A stretch of DNA of 64,000 bases from UBA11872 sp965198285 (GCA_965198285.1 OZ240251.1:1860001-1924000), one strand, 5' to 3'. Numbered from the stretch's first letter, positions 8,064 to 17,296 are shown. The notes: generated from the sequence alone by a model not told the origin. Numbers and translations are program-made.

Positions 8064-8154
8064 GTGTTCGGTTTTGTTGCGGATGTGTTCAGTTCAGGCG
8101 GAAATGTGTTCAGTTTTCGACCAGATGTGTTCAGTTTGGGCTGACGAGGTGTTC
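8064..8154. repeat. Five short repeats with a 21-base period (iteron-like array)
   Basis: The core GTGTTC, usually followed by AGTT or GGTT, starts at 8064, 8085, 8106, 8127 and 8149. The spacing is therefore 21, 21, 21 and 22 bases, two turns of the helix. The spacer sequences differ between units, so the core, not the whole unit, is conserved. This suits a set of protein-binding sites on one face of the DNA. It could be an operator or iteron array, or the orphan end of an IS21-type transposon, whose ends carry several such transposase sites. Confidence 0.7.
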
Positions 8155-8244
8155 GACTTGGCGCCAGGCGGCGCGGTCTGGGCGAAGGCGAGGCGCTGCC
8201 AAGACGTGATGGGGCGCGGCGGGTGAGATTCCTCGCTCGGCTCT

Positions 8245-8274
8245 GAGGCTGCCGCAACTTACGAGTGACGGAGG
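8245..8274. repeat. 30-base direct repeat, copy 1
   Basis: GAGGCTGCCGCAAC then TTACGAGTGACGGAGG matches 9574-9603 with about three changes. The two copies flank the Gfo/Idh/MocA gene at 8318-9448. Each lies just past the 3' end of a minus-strand gene. Confidence 0.7.
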
Positions 8275-8317
8275 GGGCGCTGCTCGAAGTGACCCACTAC
8301 CTAAGAGCGCGCCGGCG

Positions 8318-9448
8318 CTACGCCCGCCCGCGCGACTTCCATACCGCGAAAGGGTTCTGGCGCGTTGCCAGGGGCAGTGCGACGCGACGTTGGACCCGTT
8401 CCGTCTCGAAGATCGCCATCGCCATCTCGAGCGCGGCGGTGGCGCTGCGGGCGTTGGAGGCCGGATCGCGGCCTTGGGCGCACGCAGCCATCAAGTCTTC
8501 CACGACAAGCTGATTGATGCGCTGGCCGATGGCGGCGCCGGAGAGCTTGCGTCCCTGGCGGTCGTACACGGGCGCATCAATCGGCGTCCAGCGCGCGCCG
8601 GACTGGTGGGGGCGCACGGCGGGCAACGGGTAGAGCGCCACCTCGGCGCCGCCGTTGCGGATGGACGCTCCGCCCCGGGTTCCCCAAACCTCAAGGCCCA
8701 CCGTCTGCGTGGCCGCGGCCGGATCGGCGAAGGAGTGAAAGGTGGCCGTGACGCCGCTGTGGAACCCAAAGGCGCCAAACACCTGGTCGCCCGCGAGGGG
8801 GCCAATCCCTTCGGGCCCGTGGTGAATGTCGGCCGCGGTCAGTGCGCGGCCGTTCTGGCGAACCTGCCCGGCAACCCAGGCCACATCACCAGCGATGGAT
8901 CGCATGAGGTCGAACACGTGCGTGCCCAGTACAAAGACGTCGTGCGCGCCGCCACGGGCGTCGCACTTGCCGTGGCCGCGCATGACTTGCAGATCGCCGA
9001 TGCGGCCGTCGCGAACCAGAGCCCGCAGGAGGTCCAGGCTGGGCAGGTAGCGTCCCCACTGGTGGGCCACGGCGATCCTTACGCCGGCGGCCTCGGCGGC
9101 GGCGATGACCGCGTCGGCCTCGGCCAGCGTGCGCGTCATCGGCTTCTCGACGTAGATGCCCTTGACGCCGGCGGCGATGCAGTCGTGGAGCCACTCGGCG
9201 TGCCGGGCGTAGTAGTGCGGGCAGATGCTGACGAAGTCCAGATCTTCGGCCGCCAGCATCTCGCGATGGTCCGCGTATGTTCGCCGCGCACCGCACTCGG
9301 CCGCTCGCAGCGCGTGCGCCCCAGCGTCAGGATCGGCCAGCGCAACAATCTCGACCTGCGGCAGCCCGACCCAGGCCAGGTGGATGCCGTGTCCGTAGGA
9401 GCGCGGGTGCGTGCTGTCGCCGATGACGCCAACCCGATACTCAGGCAT
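8318..9448 (-). CDS. Gfo/Idh/MocA family oxidoreductase
   Basis: The 376-residue protein has an N-terminal Rossmann fold (YRVGVIGDSTHPRSYGHGI; then IVALADPD), the EKP motif of the family (GIYVEKPMTRTLAEADAV) and a C-terminal alpha/beta dimer domain. Such enzymes oxidise or reduce sugars, inositols or related polyols with NAD(P). The glycine pattern differs from the usual GxGxxG (G-D-S-T-H-P-R-S-Y-G), as in its relative at 22453-23550. The neighbouring SBP gene upstream on the same strand suggests a sugar catabolic role. Substrate unknown. Confidence 0.88.
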   Translation of the reverse strand: MPEYRVGVIGDSTHPRSYGHGIHLAWVGLPQVEIVALADPDAGAHALRAAECGARRTYADHREMLAAEDLDFVSICPHYYARHAEWLHDCIAAGVKGIYVEKPMTRTLAEADAVIAAAEAAGVRIAVAHQWGRYLPSLDLLRALVRDGRIGDLQVMRGHGKCDARGGAHDVFVLGTHVFDLMRSIAGDVAWVAGQVRQNGRALTAADIHHGPEGIGPLAGDQVFGAFGFHSGVTATFHSFADPAAATQTVGLEVWGTRGGASIRNGGAEVALYPLPAVRPHQSGARWTPIDAPVYDRQGRKLSGAAIGQRINQLVVEDLMAACAQGRDPASNARSATAALEMAMAIFETERVQRRVALPLATRQNPFAVWKSRGRA

Positions 9449-9573
9449 GCGCGAGGGCCTTATCTTCGGACAGCGGCGTGACAGGGGCCGAGGGTTGCCC
9501 GCGGGGCCGCGACCGCACGTTGCGCAGTCACTCGACCGACCCTGGCGCCCACATCACGAACCGGCCACGTTGT

Positions 9574-9603
9574 GAGGCTGCCGCAACATACGAATGACGG
9601 AAG
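9574..9603. repeat. 30-base direct repeat, copy 2
   Basis: Partner of the repeat at 8245-8274; it lies between the Gfo/Idh/MocA start and the SBP terminator hairpin. Confidence 0.7.
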
Positions 9604-9620
9604 GTCATGCAAGGGTCTCC

Positions 9621-9658
9621 GGCTCGGAAGGCGGATGGTCGCATCCGCCTTCCGAGCC
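9621..9658 (-). terminator. Terminator-like hairpin after SBP gene
   Basis: A perfect 17-base stem (GGCTCGGAAGGCGGATG, 9621-9637, with its complement at 9642-9658) and a 4-base loop lie 59 bases past the SBP stop. No clear T-run follows on the minus strand. Confidence 0.6.
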
Positions 9659-9716
9659 AGCTCCGCGACCGCGTCACAAGCGGCGGCTTGCGCGCGGTGC
9701 GCCAGTCATGCTTGAG

Positions 9717-11195
9717 CTATGCGCACTCAATCGCAGCCCCGGTCTGTCCCGGTACTCGCGTGTCCTCCATCTGACGCAGAATCACGTTCCCAGCCTCGGC
9801 CATGGCGGGACCGACCTCGTCGGCCGCGAGTTCGCCGGTGAAGCCCTTTTGCGCGGCGCTGCCCCAGGCCCCCTGCCATTCCTGCAAGGCGTAGAAGGGG
9901 TACAGGTGGCGGTTGTCGCACATGGCCATGTTCTGCCCCAACACCTGCATGTTTTCCGGCGGCGGGGCGTGCGCGGCCGCGTAATCCTTGTAGGTGTGTC
10001 GGTTGTTGGGCGCGTGGCCTCGATCGATCGACACGCGCTCGGCGTAGTACTGCCCACCAAGGAACAACACCAGCTTGGTGGCCTGTTCCACCACGCCCAG
10101 GCGGTCCGACGAGCGGGTGACCAGATACGGCTGGTCGTTCCAGCCATGGCCCGACTTACCGGTCCGCGGCGACTTAGGTGAGGGCATGAGGCTCCAGGTG
10201 AAACGGTCGCGAATGCGCGACGCCGCATACCCGGTGGCATAGACGCCGCCCGGCGCGAACCCAACCAGGCCGGCCGAGAACGGATCGCCAAACTCGCCGG
10301 CCAGCGTCTTGCTGAGGTCGCGCGAGTACGCCACCTTCTCTTTGTGGATGCTGTTGACGGCCCAGGCCATCGCCTCGACAGCCGGGGCTTCGTCAAACGG
10401 CGTGTGCGTGAGGTCGTCGTTCACGTATTTGTCGAGCCCGTTGGAGTAGCAGAGGGGCAGATAGGCAAACTCCGAGCTGGTGGGCGGATTCATGCCGAAT
10501 TGCTCTTCATCGCCCGTGGTCAGCCGGCGTGCGTTGTCCAGGATGTCGTCCCAGGTCCAGTCGGCGGTCGGCGCGGAAACGCCGTTCGCCTCCACCAGGG
10601 TGACGTTGTAGTACCAGCCGCTGACGCCTGGCTGGAACGACAGCCCGAACATGTCGCCGTAGATGCGGTCCGGCGCCGGGAATCGGTGGTCCCAATCGTT
10701 GTCCGTATAGAGGTCCGGCAAGAAGTAGATGGCGTCGAAGTCCACCCGGAATTTCTCGGCGTGCTGCTGCGCGACATCCGTGATGTTGACGAACGCTCCG
10801 TCGGGCTGGAAGTTCGAGAAGACGAACTGGTTGCCCAGCAAGACCTCCGGCGCGACCCCGGACGCCAGCAGAATCGGCTGCTCGCCGCCCGGCCGATGCA
10901 CGACCTTGACGCCGATGTTGGGCTCGAGCTGGGCAAATTTCTCAACACCCCACTGCGTGGCCTTGCCGCGCGGGCCGCTGGTGTGGTCGGTGGAATAGTT
11001 GATCGAGACGAAACTCTGCTGCGGCGCCGCCTCCATGGCCGCGGTTGCCGCCGGCGCGGGCGCCGCGGCGACCGGCGCGGGGGCGGGTTCCGCCGGCTCG
11101 CCTTCGCCACAGGCGGCCAACACCAGCGCGCTGGCCGCGCCGCCGCCGGCGACGGCGAGCAGACGGCGGCGGTTGATCTGCTTTCTCGAATACAT
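9717..11195 (-). CDS. ABC transporter solute-binding lipoprotein (SBP 1)
   Basis: The 492-residue protein has a twin-arginine leader (NRRRLLAVAGGG), a lipobox ending LAAC and an Ala/Pro-rich linker. A family-1-type extracellular binding domain follows, starting with STDHTSGPRG, a motif shared by the SBPs of this window. Later shared motifs are GEFGDPFSAG and VSIDRG. The ATG at 11195 follows a GGGAGAG site; an earlier in-frame start at 11228 would spoil the leader. It should be anchored outside the membrane and capture a sugar or glycan fragment. No permease or ATPase gene is adjacent. It is the most divergent of the six. Confidence 0.88.
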   Translation of the reverse strand: MYSRKQINRRRLLAVAGGGAASALVLAACGEGEPAEPAPAPVAAAPAPAATAAMEAAPQQSFVSINYSTDHTSGPRGKATQWGVEKFAQLEPNIGVKVVHRPGGEQPILLASGVAPEVLLGNQFVFSNFQPDGAFVNITDVAQQHAEKFRVDFDAIYFLPDLYTDNDWDHRFPAPDRIYGDMFGLSFQPGVSGWYYNVTLVEANGVSAPTADWTWDDILDNARRLTTGDEEQFGMNPPTSSEFAYLPLCYSNGLDKYVNDDLTHTPFDEAPAVEAMAWAVNSIHKEKVAYSRDLSKTLAGEFGDPFSAGLVGFAPGGVYATGYAASRIRDRFTWSLMPSPKSPRTGKSGHGWNDQPYLVTRSSDRLGVVEQATKLVLFLGGQYYAERVSIDRGHAPNNRHTYKDYAAAHAPPPENMQVLGQNMAMCDNRHLYPFYALQEWQGAWGSAAQKGFTGELAADEVGPAMAEAGNVILRQMEDTRVPGQTGAAIECA

Positions 11196-11686
11196 GGGGT
11201 CTCTCCCTCGGGCATGACGAGACGCCAAAGCTCCGAGTATTAGGTATCCGTATGTTTGGACATTGAACTATTCATACCCGCTGTGTCAACTGCTCCTGAA
11301 GCTGACCCGAACCGGATTATTTCCGCGGCCGCCCAAGCGTCGGCCGCAGCGTGTGGGCAGCGCCGATCACGATGCTGTGCTGGTTGGGAACGGCGAACGC
11401 TGGCCGCGGGTCGCCCTCGATCCCCAGTCACGCCCATAACCAGTGCGTGGCCGGCGTTCGCCCAGCGATCCGCCAGGAGCTGGCGCCGACGGCCGCCGAA
11501 TCGAGGGCGGCCCGCGATGGAATCCCTCGTCGCGGGCGCAGCGTCGTCGCTCGTCGGTCAGAAACTCGCGCTTGCGCGCGCCGACCGTGCGGGCTCGCGC
11601 AGGAGTCGGGCCAGGTAGCCGCCGGCGGAACATGTGGAACTTAGCTCCGGAGGCGTTTCAGAGGACGCGCCGCACGCACGTTCGAC
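11196..11686. other. Intergenic region, no gene seen
   Basis: The first 120 bases are AT-richer and probably hold the promoter of the minus-strand SBP gene. The rest is GC-rich; its short open frames on both strands are Arg/Pro/Ala-rich with no recognisable motif. Confidence 0.4.
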
Positions 11687-12328
11687 TTACGCCGGCAGCA
11701 TCCGCACCCGCGCACGATCGGCCGCAAGCCGCGCCTGGAGCACCGCCAGCAGCATATCCGTCAGCTCGTCCTGATCCACCGGCGTCGCAGCACGAACCTG
11801 TGCCGCCCATTCGGGTCGAATGGCCGCGGCGCCCGTCATTGCGCCGGCCACCGAGCCGCCCATGGCGCCGATGGAGTCGGCGTCGCGGCCGAAGTTCGGG
11901 GCCATGAGCGCCAACTGGTTGGGGTCGCCGTCGGCCAGCAGCAGCAGGGCCAGGGCCACGGCTGCCGACTCGCGGGGGTCCACGGCGTTGCTGTGACCCT
12001 CTTCGGGTTGCTGCGGCCATTCCCAGAGGTGGTCGGCGTAGTAGGCGGCCCGGAACGCGCCGAAGTCGTGGGTCCTCAGGGCCAGGTCAACCGTGGTTTC
12101 GATCGCTGCCGGCATGTCGCTCTCTGCGTCCAGATGGCCTTTCGCAGCCTCGATCACTGTCGACGGATCGGCGTTTGGTGCGAACGCCGCCGCAGTGGCC
12201 GCCGCCATGGCCAGGGCGCCGTCCTGCGGCGAGTCGCGATGGACCAGGCTGGTGACTTCGTACGCTTCCAGCACGGCCCGGCGCGGGTCGCCGGCGTTGC
12301 TGATGCCGATCGGCGAAATGCACATGGC
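11687..12328 (-). pseudogene. ADP-ribosylglycohydrolase, truncated copy 1 (N-terminus missing)
   Basis: This stretch matches the C-terminal two thirds of the full gene at 26180-27193, from AMCISPIGI through GRDADSIGAMGG to the end. The first about 124 residues, with the GTDDS metal site, are gone. At the same point the open frame runs on into unrelated sequence (Arg/Ser-rich, antisense to the small lipoprotein gene at 12483). A second copy with exactly the same junction lies at 16802-17296. The loss of half of the metal centre makes activity very unlikely. Confidence 0.85.
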
Positions 12329-12482
12329 GGAGCTGGAGCTGAGCAACGCGACCCGCCGACAGTCGTTGGCCAAAGATTTGCGAGAAGCGGACTGGGCTAG
12401 AATTGCGTGCTTGAGGCGGCGACGTGCCTTCGGAGCAATCGCCGGGGTCACCCGCGGCTCGTCATGCGCAGGGGACACATCG

Positions 12483-12647
12483 ATGCAGGGAATACGTGAT
12501 CGAAAGCTCGGCCGTCGCCGTCTGCTGGCGGTCGCAGGGCTAGTACTCGGCGTCACCGTCGCGTCCACCGTTGCGGCCTGCGCCGAAAGCGACAAGTTCA
12601 ATTTCAAGCCGCGAGGCACGGAGTCGCCAATCAGGCACGGCGGCTAG
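12483..12647 (+). CDS. Micro-lipoprotein, copy a
   Basis: The 54-codon frame encodes a twin-arginine leader (KLGRRRLLAVAG), a hydrophobic stretch and a lipobox (TVAAC). Only about 20 residues follow (through ESDKFNFKPRG to a stop). A GGGG tract lies about 10 bases before the ATG. Four copies occur (12483, 13026, 17451, 17996), each with a conserved upstream region that includes GGCTAGAATTG or similar. It may be a real tiny lipoprotein or a stranded signal peptide from a lost SBP gene. It overlaps nothing on the plus strand. Confidence 0.55.
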   Translation: MQGIRDRKLGRRRLLAVAGLVLGVTVASTVAACAESDKFNFKPRGTESPIRHGG

Positions 12648-12659
12648 GGCCCGACGCCC

Positions 12660-12746
12660 CGCGCGCATCTCGGGTACCGGCTCGGAGGTCAGTCGTCTGT
12701 TCGAGTCGAGGCCCAACACACACGACAACGACATCAGGCCGCTTTG
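12660..12746 (-). pseudogene. GH32 gene fragment 1
   Basis: The minus strand reads VLGLDSNRRLTSEPVPEM, nearly the same as VLGLDANRRLTSEPVPEL in the intact GH32 gene at 13297-14760. Sequence on either side is not GH32. The same fragment recurs at 17628-17714. Confidence 0.75.
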
Positions 12747-13025
12747 TCGTAGCAGTCCGCGCTTCAGTGTGCCCACGAGGCGGCACGTAGTTCTGCGGCT
12801 GGGGTCATCGTGGCGTCGGGACAGCCCGCCACCCGGCCAAATACGCGATGAAGCCGACGCATCGGCGGCCACCCGGCCCAATCAGCCTGGCCGAATCGGG
12901 TTTTCCGGCCGTCCCTAAGATATGAGAGAACCGGACTGGCTAGAATTGGGCGCTTGGAGCTTCGAAGGGCCTTCGCAGCAATCGTCGGGGGCACCAGCGG
13001 CTCGTCATGCGCAGGGGACAGTTAG

Positions 13026-13190
13026 ATGCAGGTAGTACGTGATCGAAAACTCGGCCGTCGTCGTCTGCTGGCGGTCGCAGTGCTAATGCTTGGCGTCACG
13101 GTTGCATCCACCGTTGGGGCCTGCGCCGAAAGCGACAGGTTCGAGTTCAAGCCGCGAGGCACGGAGTCGCCAATCAGGCACCGAGGCTAG
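13026..13190 (+). CDS. Micro-lipoprotein, copy b
   Basis: The 54-codon frame has the same plan as copy a: RDRKLGRRRLLAVAVLM, lipobox STVGAC, tail ESDRFEFKPRG. The upstream about 110 bases also match those of copies a, c and d. The gap between copies a and b (380 bases) holds the GH32 fragment. Frame and length are kept despite scattered substitutions. Confidence 0.55.
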   Translation: MQVVRDRKLGRRRLLAVAVLMLGVTVASTVGACAESDRFEFKPRGTESPIRHRG

Positions 13191-13296
13191 GTCTCGACGC
13201 CGCGCGCGTATCGATGGGCGTGCCGGATAGGCCGACGGACCTCAGCGCTTCGTGGCAATCGCCACTCCACCAGACATCGCCCTGTGGGCTGACGCA

Positions 13297-14760
13297 CTAG
13301 GTGTGTACCGGGACACTCTCCGTTCCATCCCAGATGGCGCCGAGTTCCCAGACGTCCAGCGAGGTCAGGCTTGCCTGGCCAATCACGTCGAAGGTCGCGC
13401 TCGGCCGTGCCTTGCTGCCAAAGACGTGCAGGCCCAGGCTGTCGGACCGCGTCGGGTAGATGCGACTGGTCGCAACCCGTCCGTGGGCAAATACCTCGAC
13501 GACCGAGGCGTCGAGGAATACGTGCAGGCGCAGGGGCGTGTCCGGCGGCCGATGCAGCGGCCCGCCGCTGTTAGGGCGATCGGTCGACAGATCGAGGGAT
13601 GACTGCTCGCAGTCGATCGTGAGCCGGTCGTCCGCGAAGTTGTATTCGATCCGGGTCTCCTCCGCGCCGTCCGGGGAGCGCCGGACGGCCAGACCAACCG
13701 TGCCATTGGGCGCGGGCGTGAACTCGGCCAGGATCTCCAGCTGCGCACCCGCCACGCCCTGGATCTCGTGGATCGAGTCATGCGCCAGCGCGATGGCGCC
13801 AACCGCGTGGTGCGCGCCTCGCAGCGCTCGCAGCTCGGGTACCGGCTCTGAAGTCAGCCGGCGGTTCGCGTCCAGGCCCAACACCCGCGGTAACGACAGG
13901 AGGCCGGACCAGCCGGCCTCGGCCTGAGCTTCGCGCGTGCGTCCCTCCCGGATCCATCCCCAGGCGAGGCGTCGGCCCTGTGAATCGAGCAGTGTCTGCG
14001 GCGCCGCGTAGTGCGTCCCAAGGTCCACACGGCCTCGGAACTCACCGTGGTACCGGTGGTCGACATACGAGCCGACAAAGTACGGAAACCACGATTCCGG
14101 ATGCGCATGCACCATCAGCACGTGCTGGTCACCCAAGGGGAAGAAGTCAGGGACTTCCCACATCGAGCCGGTCAGGTTGGCGTCGCCGGCGCACATCAAC
14201 CCGAGGTACTCCCAGCGCACCAGGTCCGGCGAGCGATAGAGGGGCAGGGCGCCGCCGACGCCTCGCACGCCGCAGCCGATCACCTGGTACCAGCCATCGT
14301 CTTCCCGCCAGACGCAGTGGTCGCGCCAGCCGGGCACCTCCAGTCCCTCGGGCGGCGCCGGGATGACCGGATTGGCGGGGTGCTTGGTCCAGGTGAGCAA
14401 GTCGTCGGCGCTCGTGGCGATGCAGCCTTTCTGTGGCATCACGCCCGTGTAGATCAGTGTCGGCAGGCCATCGTGATCCACCGCGCAGCCGGAATAGCAC
14501 CCGGTCGGGTCGGCTCCACCGGGGGTCGGCGCCAGCGCAATGGGCAGGTGCTCCCAGTGGACCAGATCGTCGCTGACCGCGTGACCCCAGTGCGCCCCCG
14601 GCAAGGACGCGCCCTGATTGGGAAGTCCCGAGAACATGCCCGGCGAGAACTGGTAGAACAAGTGGTAGCGCCCGGCCCACTGAAGGACGCCGTTGGGGTC
14701 GTTCATCCAATCCGATGGCGGCAGAAAGTGGTACCGCGGCCGCTGCGGATCGCTCATCAT
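13297..14760 (-). CDS. Glycoside hydrolase family 32 (beta-fructosidase-like)
   Basis: The 487-residue protein has the GH32 nucleophile motif WMNDPNG (Asp21), a variant RDP region (WRDHCVW), and the acid/base region as MWEVPDFF, where EC is usually seen. A C-terminal beta-sandwich ends with the typical LRLHVFLDASVVEVFAHGR. Family members hydrolyse sucrose, levan or inulin. No signal peptide is visible, so it is probably cytoplasmic. The start at 14760 (ATGATG) follows AAGGAAG. It is divergent from the SBP gene at 15048, and the same pair recurs at 23709-25924, where the GH32 gene is gutted. Confidence 0.92.
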   Translation of the reverse strand: MMSDPQRPRYHFLPPSDWMNDPNGVLQWAGRYHLFYQFSPGMFSGLPNQGASLPGAHWGHAVSDDLVHWEHLPIALAPTPGGADPTGCYSGCAVDHDGLPTLIYTGVMPQKGCIATSADDLLTWTKHPANPVIPAPPEGLEVPGWRDHCVWREDDGWYQVIGCGVRGVGGALPLYRSPDLVRWEYLGLMCAGDANLTGSMWEVPDFFPLGDQHVLMVHAHPESWFPYFVGSYVDHRYHGEFRGRVDLGTHYAAPQTLLDSQGRRLAWGWIREGRTREAQAEAGWSGLLSLPRVLGLDANRRLTSEPVPELRALRGAHHAVGAIALAHDSIHEIQGVAGAQLEILAEFTPAPNGTVGLAVRRSPDGAEETRIEYNFADDRLTIDCEQSSLDLSTDRPNSGGPLHRPPDTPLRLHVFLDASVVEVFAHGRVATSRIYPTRSDSLGLHVFGSKARPSATFDVIGQASLTSLDVWELGAIWDGTESVPVHT

Positions 14761-14958
14761 GCTGCTTCCTTGGTATTGCGTGTGCCGCATTGCGGCGGAG
14801 CGTGCGAAGCCAGGGCGCCCGAACCCGTAACGGGGCGCCATTTCGACGGATTGCGGCCGGCCCGCGAGTTCGTGTCCTGCCCCGCCCCGCCAGCTCCCAG
14901 GCCCGGATCGCGCGCCGCGCTGTGCGCCTGGGCCGGCGACTGCGCCTGCCTGGGTTGG

Positions 14959-14987
14959 TTGATTATGCAAATTAGGATTGTTAGCCT
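14959..14987 (+). promoter_or_regulatory. Predicted promoter of SBP 2
   Basis: TTGATT, 17 bases, TAGCCT. The duplicate module has TTGATT, 17 bases, TAGATT at the matching place (24349-24377), and GGATTGTTAG is shared. It lies 60 bases before the GTG start. Confidence 0.5.
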
Positions 14988-15047
14988 TCCAACCATTCTA
15001 GCGGCACCCTCCCGGGTGCTTGATGCGAAGGTCGCATGGAGGTTGCT

Positions 15048-16547
15048 GTGCCTCGAATGATGACGAGACGCCAGCCGCTGGTCGCGGCCGGTGGGGTGGC
15101 GCTGGGAGCTACCGCCGGGATGGTGCTGGCTGCTTGTGGTGAGGCAGAGGTCGCCGAGACTCCCGCTGAGCCGGCGCCAGCCGCGCCAGCCGCGCCAGCC
15201 GCGACCGCTGCCCCGGCCCCTGAGACCCAGCCACAGATGAAGGCCGTGGAAATTGAGTTCGTGCACGACCACGTGTCGGGACCGCGCGGAGAAGCGATGA
15301 AGTGGGGGCTCGCGAACTTCGCGAGCCGGTACCCCAACATCCGTGTCCGATTCGTATCGCAGCCGTCCGACTTCGTTGATTCGTTCGCCATCCTGCAGGC
15401 CGCCAACTCGCAGGGCGAGGTGGCCTTGCTGAGCGGGCACTTTTTCATGTCGTGGGCGGAATCTGACGCTTTTGTGCTAATCAACGACGCCTTGAGCAAG
15501 AACCCTCGATACGACGCAAGTGCCACGTATTTTGCGCCTGATGCGTTCACCATCAACTTTTGGAATCGAGTGCCGTCGTCGCACCTCGAGCCAATCTCAG
15601 GTCCGCAATATGGCTTGCCGTATCAGGGCAATTTGTTCGGCTACGCGTACAACACCACCTTGATGTCGAACGCGGGCGTTGAGTTTCCCACCGCGGGCAA
15701 CTGGGCACTCGAAGGGGAATTTCGTGACGCGCTGCGGCAATGCACCGACGCCGAGCAGAATACGTTCGGCTGCCAGGCGACCGCCGGAGGGTGGCCCCAC
15801 AATCTGACCATCCCTCTGGCGATGGCGGATCGGGACGACCTGATGCCCATGTACAACAGCGACGCTTCACGCCTCGAGGTTTACGACGACGGTGGGGATC
15901 GAGGCTTGCGGTATCTCGTTGATCTCATCCAGAAAGACAAGGTCTCGTACACGCCGGAGCACAGCCAACAGCTTAAGGGCGAGTTCCAAGATCCGTTCTC
16001 GGCCGGAAACGTGATGACGTTGTATTCCGGCGGTTCGGTGCAACACATGGTGAATCGAATTAAGGACCGCTTCGAGTGGTCGATGGGTCCGGTGCCCGAA
16101 GGCGGAAATGGTACGCCGCATCCAGTCGTCTTCGATGGACAGCCGCACCACGTCACCAGCACGGCGCGGCGTCGGGGCACGGTGGAGGAGTCGGTCGAGC
16201 TCATCAATTTCTTCGTTGGGCCTGAAGTTCAGACGCGCATCGCCATCGATCGCGGGTCCTTCCCCTACAACAAGGAGGCGCTTGCGTCGCCCGAGATGGC
16301 CGCGGGGCCGCCGGGGAACCACGGCATCTGGAACGACTACGCGCAGCGCACGGATCACCGGCACCTGCAGTGGGCCCACCCGCACTGGCCTGAGATGTGG
16401 GGGCTCTATCGGTGGGACAAGACGGTGACCGGTGAGGAGTCGGTTGATGAGGCCATCGCCAGGGTGAGCACCCAGGCGGACAAATTCCTGGAGAGAACGC
16501 ACGACGATTGGGCGTCGCTCAAGCGATATGCGGAGGCCGCGTCCTGA
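15048..16547 (+). CDS. ABC transporter solute-binding lipoprotein (SBP 2)
   Basis: The 499-residue lipoprotein has leader MTRRQPLVAAGGVALG, a lipobox LAAC, an Ala/Pro linker, then HDHVSGPRGEAMKWGL. Later come GEFQDPFSAG, RRGTVEESVELINFFVGPE and IAIDRGS. It is a close paralogue of SBP 3 at 24440. A GGAGGT site precedes GTG 15048, the counterpart of the ATG in SBP 3; an in-frame ATG at 15036 would bury that site. It lies in a module with the GH32 gene and an ADP-ribosylglycohydrolase pseudogene. No permease is nearby. Confidence 0.92.
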   Translation: MPRMMTRRQPLVAAGGVALGATAGMVLAACGEAEVAETPAEPAPAAPAAPAATAAPAPETQPQMKAVEIEFVHDHVSGPRGEAMKWGLANFASRYPNIRVRFVSQPSDFVDSFAILQAANSQGEVALLSGHFFMSWAESDAFVLINDALSKNPRYDASATYFAPDAFTINFWNRVPSSHLEPISGPQYGLPYQGNLFGYAYNTTLMSNAGVEFPTAGNWALEGEFRDALRQCTDAEQNTFGCQATAGGWPHNLTIPLAMADRDDLMPMYNSDASRLEVYDDGGDRGLRYLVDLIQKDKVSYTPEHSQQLKGEFQDPFSAGNVMTLYSGGSVQHMVNRIKDRFEWSMGPVPEGGNGTPHPVVFDGQPHHVTSTARRRGTVEESVELINFFVGPEVQTRIAIDRGSFPYNKEALASPEMAAGPPGNHGIWNDYAQRTDHRHLQWAHPHWPEMWGLYRWDKTVTGEESVDEAIARVSTQADKFLERTHDDWASLKRYAEAAS

Positions 16548-16577
16548 CAAGCTAGAAGCATCGGCGCGACGGAATTG

Positions 16578-16607
16578 GCAAAGCAGCCTCCTCGGAGGCT
16601 GCTTTGC
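16578..16607 (+). terminator. Terminator hairpin after SBP 2
   Basis: A 13-base stem (GCAAAGCAGCCTC) with loop CTCG. The duplicate hairpin at 25955-25984 has a paired change in the stem (A-T to G-C), so the pairing is conserved. Confidence 0.75.
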
Positions 16608-16801
16608 TTATGCAGACCATGCTTGCGGGTCGCACGGCGATGGTTCTTACCGTAGCTGCAGCCGTCGGTGTCATGCCGGGCCGTCCCACAGCCGCTGGCG
16701 GGCACGGGTTGTACTGAGCGGACGCGATCCGCCAGCGGACACGCCGCGCGCATAGGGCCCGCGCCTACCCAAGCAGCGGCCGGCCCGCGGCTGATGAGGA
16801 C

Positions 16802-17296
16802 TTAGACGAGAAGCATCTCGCTCCGCGCGCGGTCCGCTTTCAACCGCGCGCGGAGTACCTCCAGCAACGAGTCCGCCAACTCGTCCTGATCCACGGGCGT
16901 CGCGGCTTGCACCTGGGCGGCCCACTTCGGTCGAACGGCCGACGCCCCCGACATGGCCCCGGCCACCGGGCCGCCCATGGCGCCGATGGAGTCGGCGTCG
17001 CGGCCGAAGTTGGCGGCTCGGAACGATGCAAAGTCGGGGGACTTCCGGGCCAGGCTCACGGCGGTATCGATGGCTGCGGGCACGTCGCTTTCGACATCCA
17101 GGTTGCTGACGGCGGCCTCCACAACCGACTCGGGATCGGCGTTCGGATCGAAGGCCGCGGCGGTGGCGGCGGCCATAGCCAGGGCGCCGTCCTGCGGCGA
17201 GCCGCGATGGATCAGGCTGGTGACCTCGTAGGCTTCCAGCACGGCCCGGCGCGGGTCGCCCGCGTTGATGATGCCGATCGGCGAGATGCACATGGC
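16802..17296 (-). pseudogene. ADP-ribosylglycohydrolase, truncated copy 2
   Basis: It has the same N-terminal truncation point as copy 1 (begins at AMCISPIGI) and in addition an internal in-frame loss of about 49 residues between DFASFRA and NFGRDADS. The 3' flank back to SBP 2 matches the flank of the full-length gene at 26180, which shows that this was once a complete gene in a duplicated module. Confidence 0.87.

Larger units (their letters stand above)
7606..8317. other. Repeat-rich intergenic region without a gene
   Basis: About 700 bases between the hydrolase and a Gfo/Idh/MocA gene. It holds a perfect 25-base inverted repeat, a dRS3-like dispersed repeat, a phased array of five short repeats and one copy of a 30-base repeat, each listed separately. 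Open frames here are Pro/Arg/Ser-rich, low complexity and lack ribosome-binding sites, so I do not call them genes. Confidence 0.6.

Noticed and set aside
8064..8154. CRISPR array
   Set aside because: Repeat core is only about 10 bases and the spacing 21 bases; there is no repeat of 24 bases or more and no cas gene.
7617..8257. Pro/Arg-rich open frames in the repeat-rich gap, with an L-N-T repeat
   Set aside because: The L-N-T peptide repeat is the translated phased array; no start signal and low complexity.
12329..12619. N-terminal extension of the truncated ADP-ribosylglycohydrolase frame
   Set aside because: It is Arg/Ser-rich, does not match the full-length protein and is antisense to the micro-lipoprotein; it is an accidental open frame.
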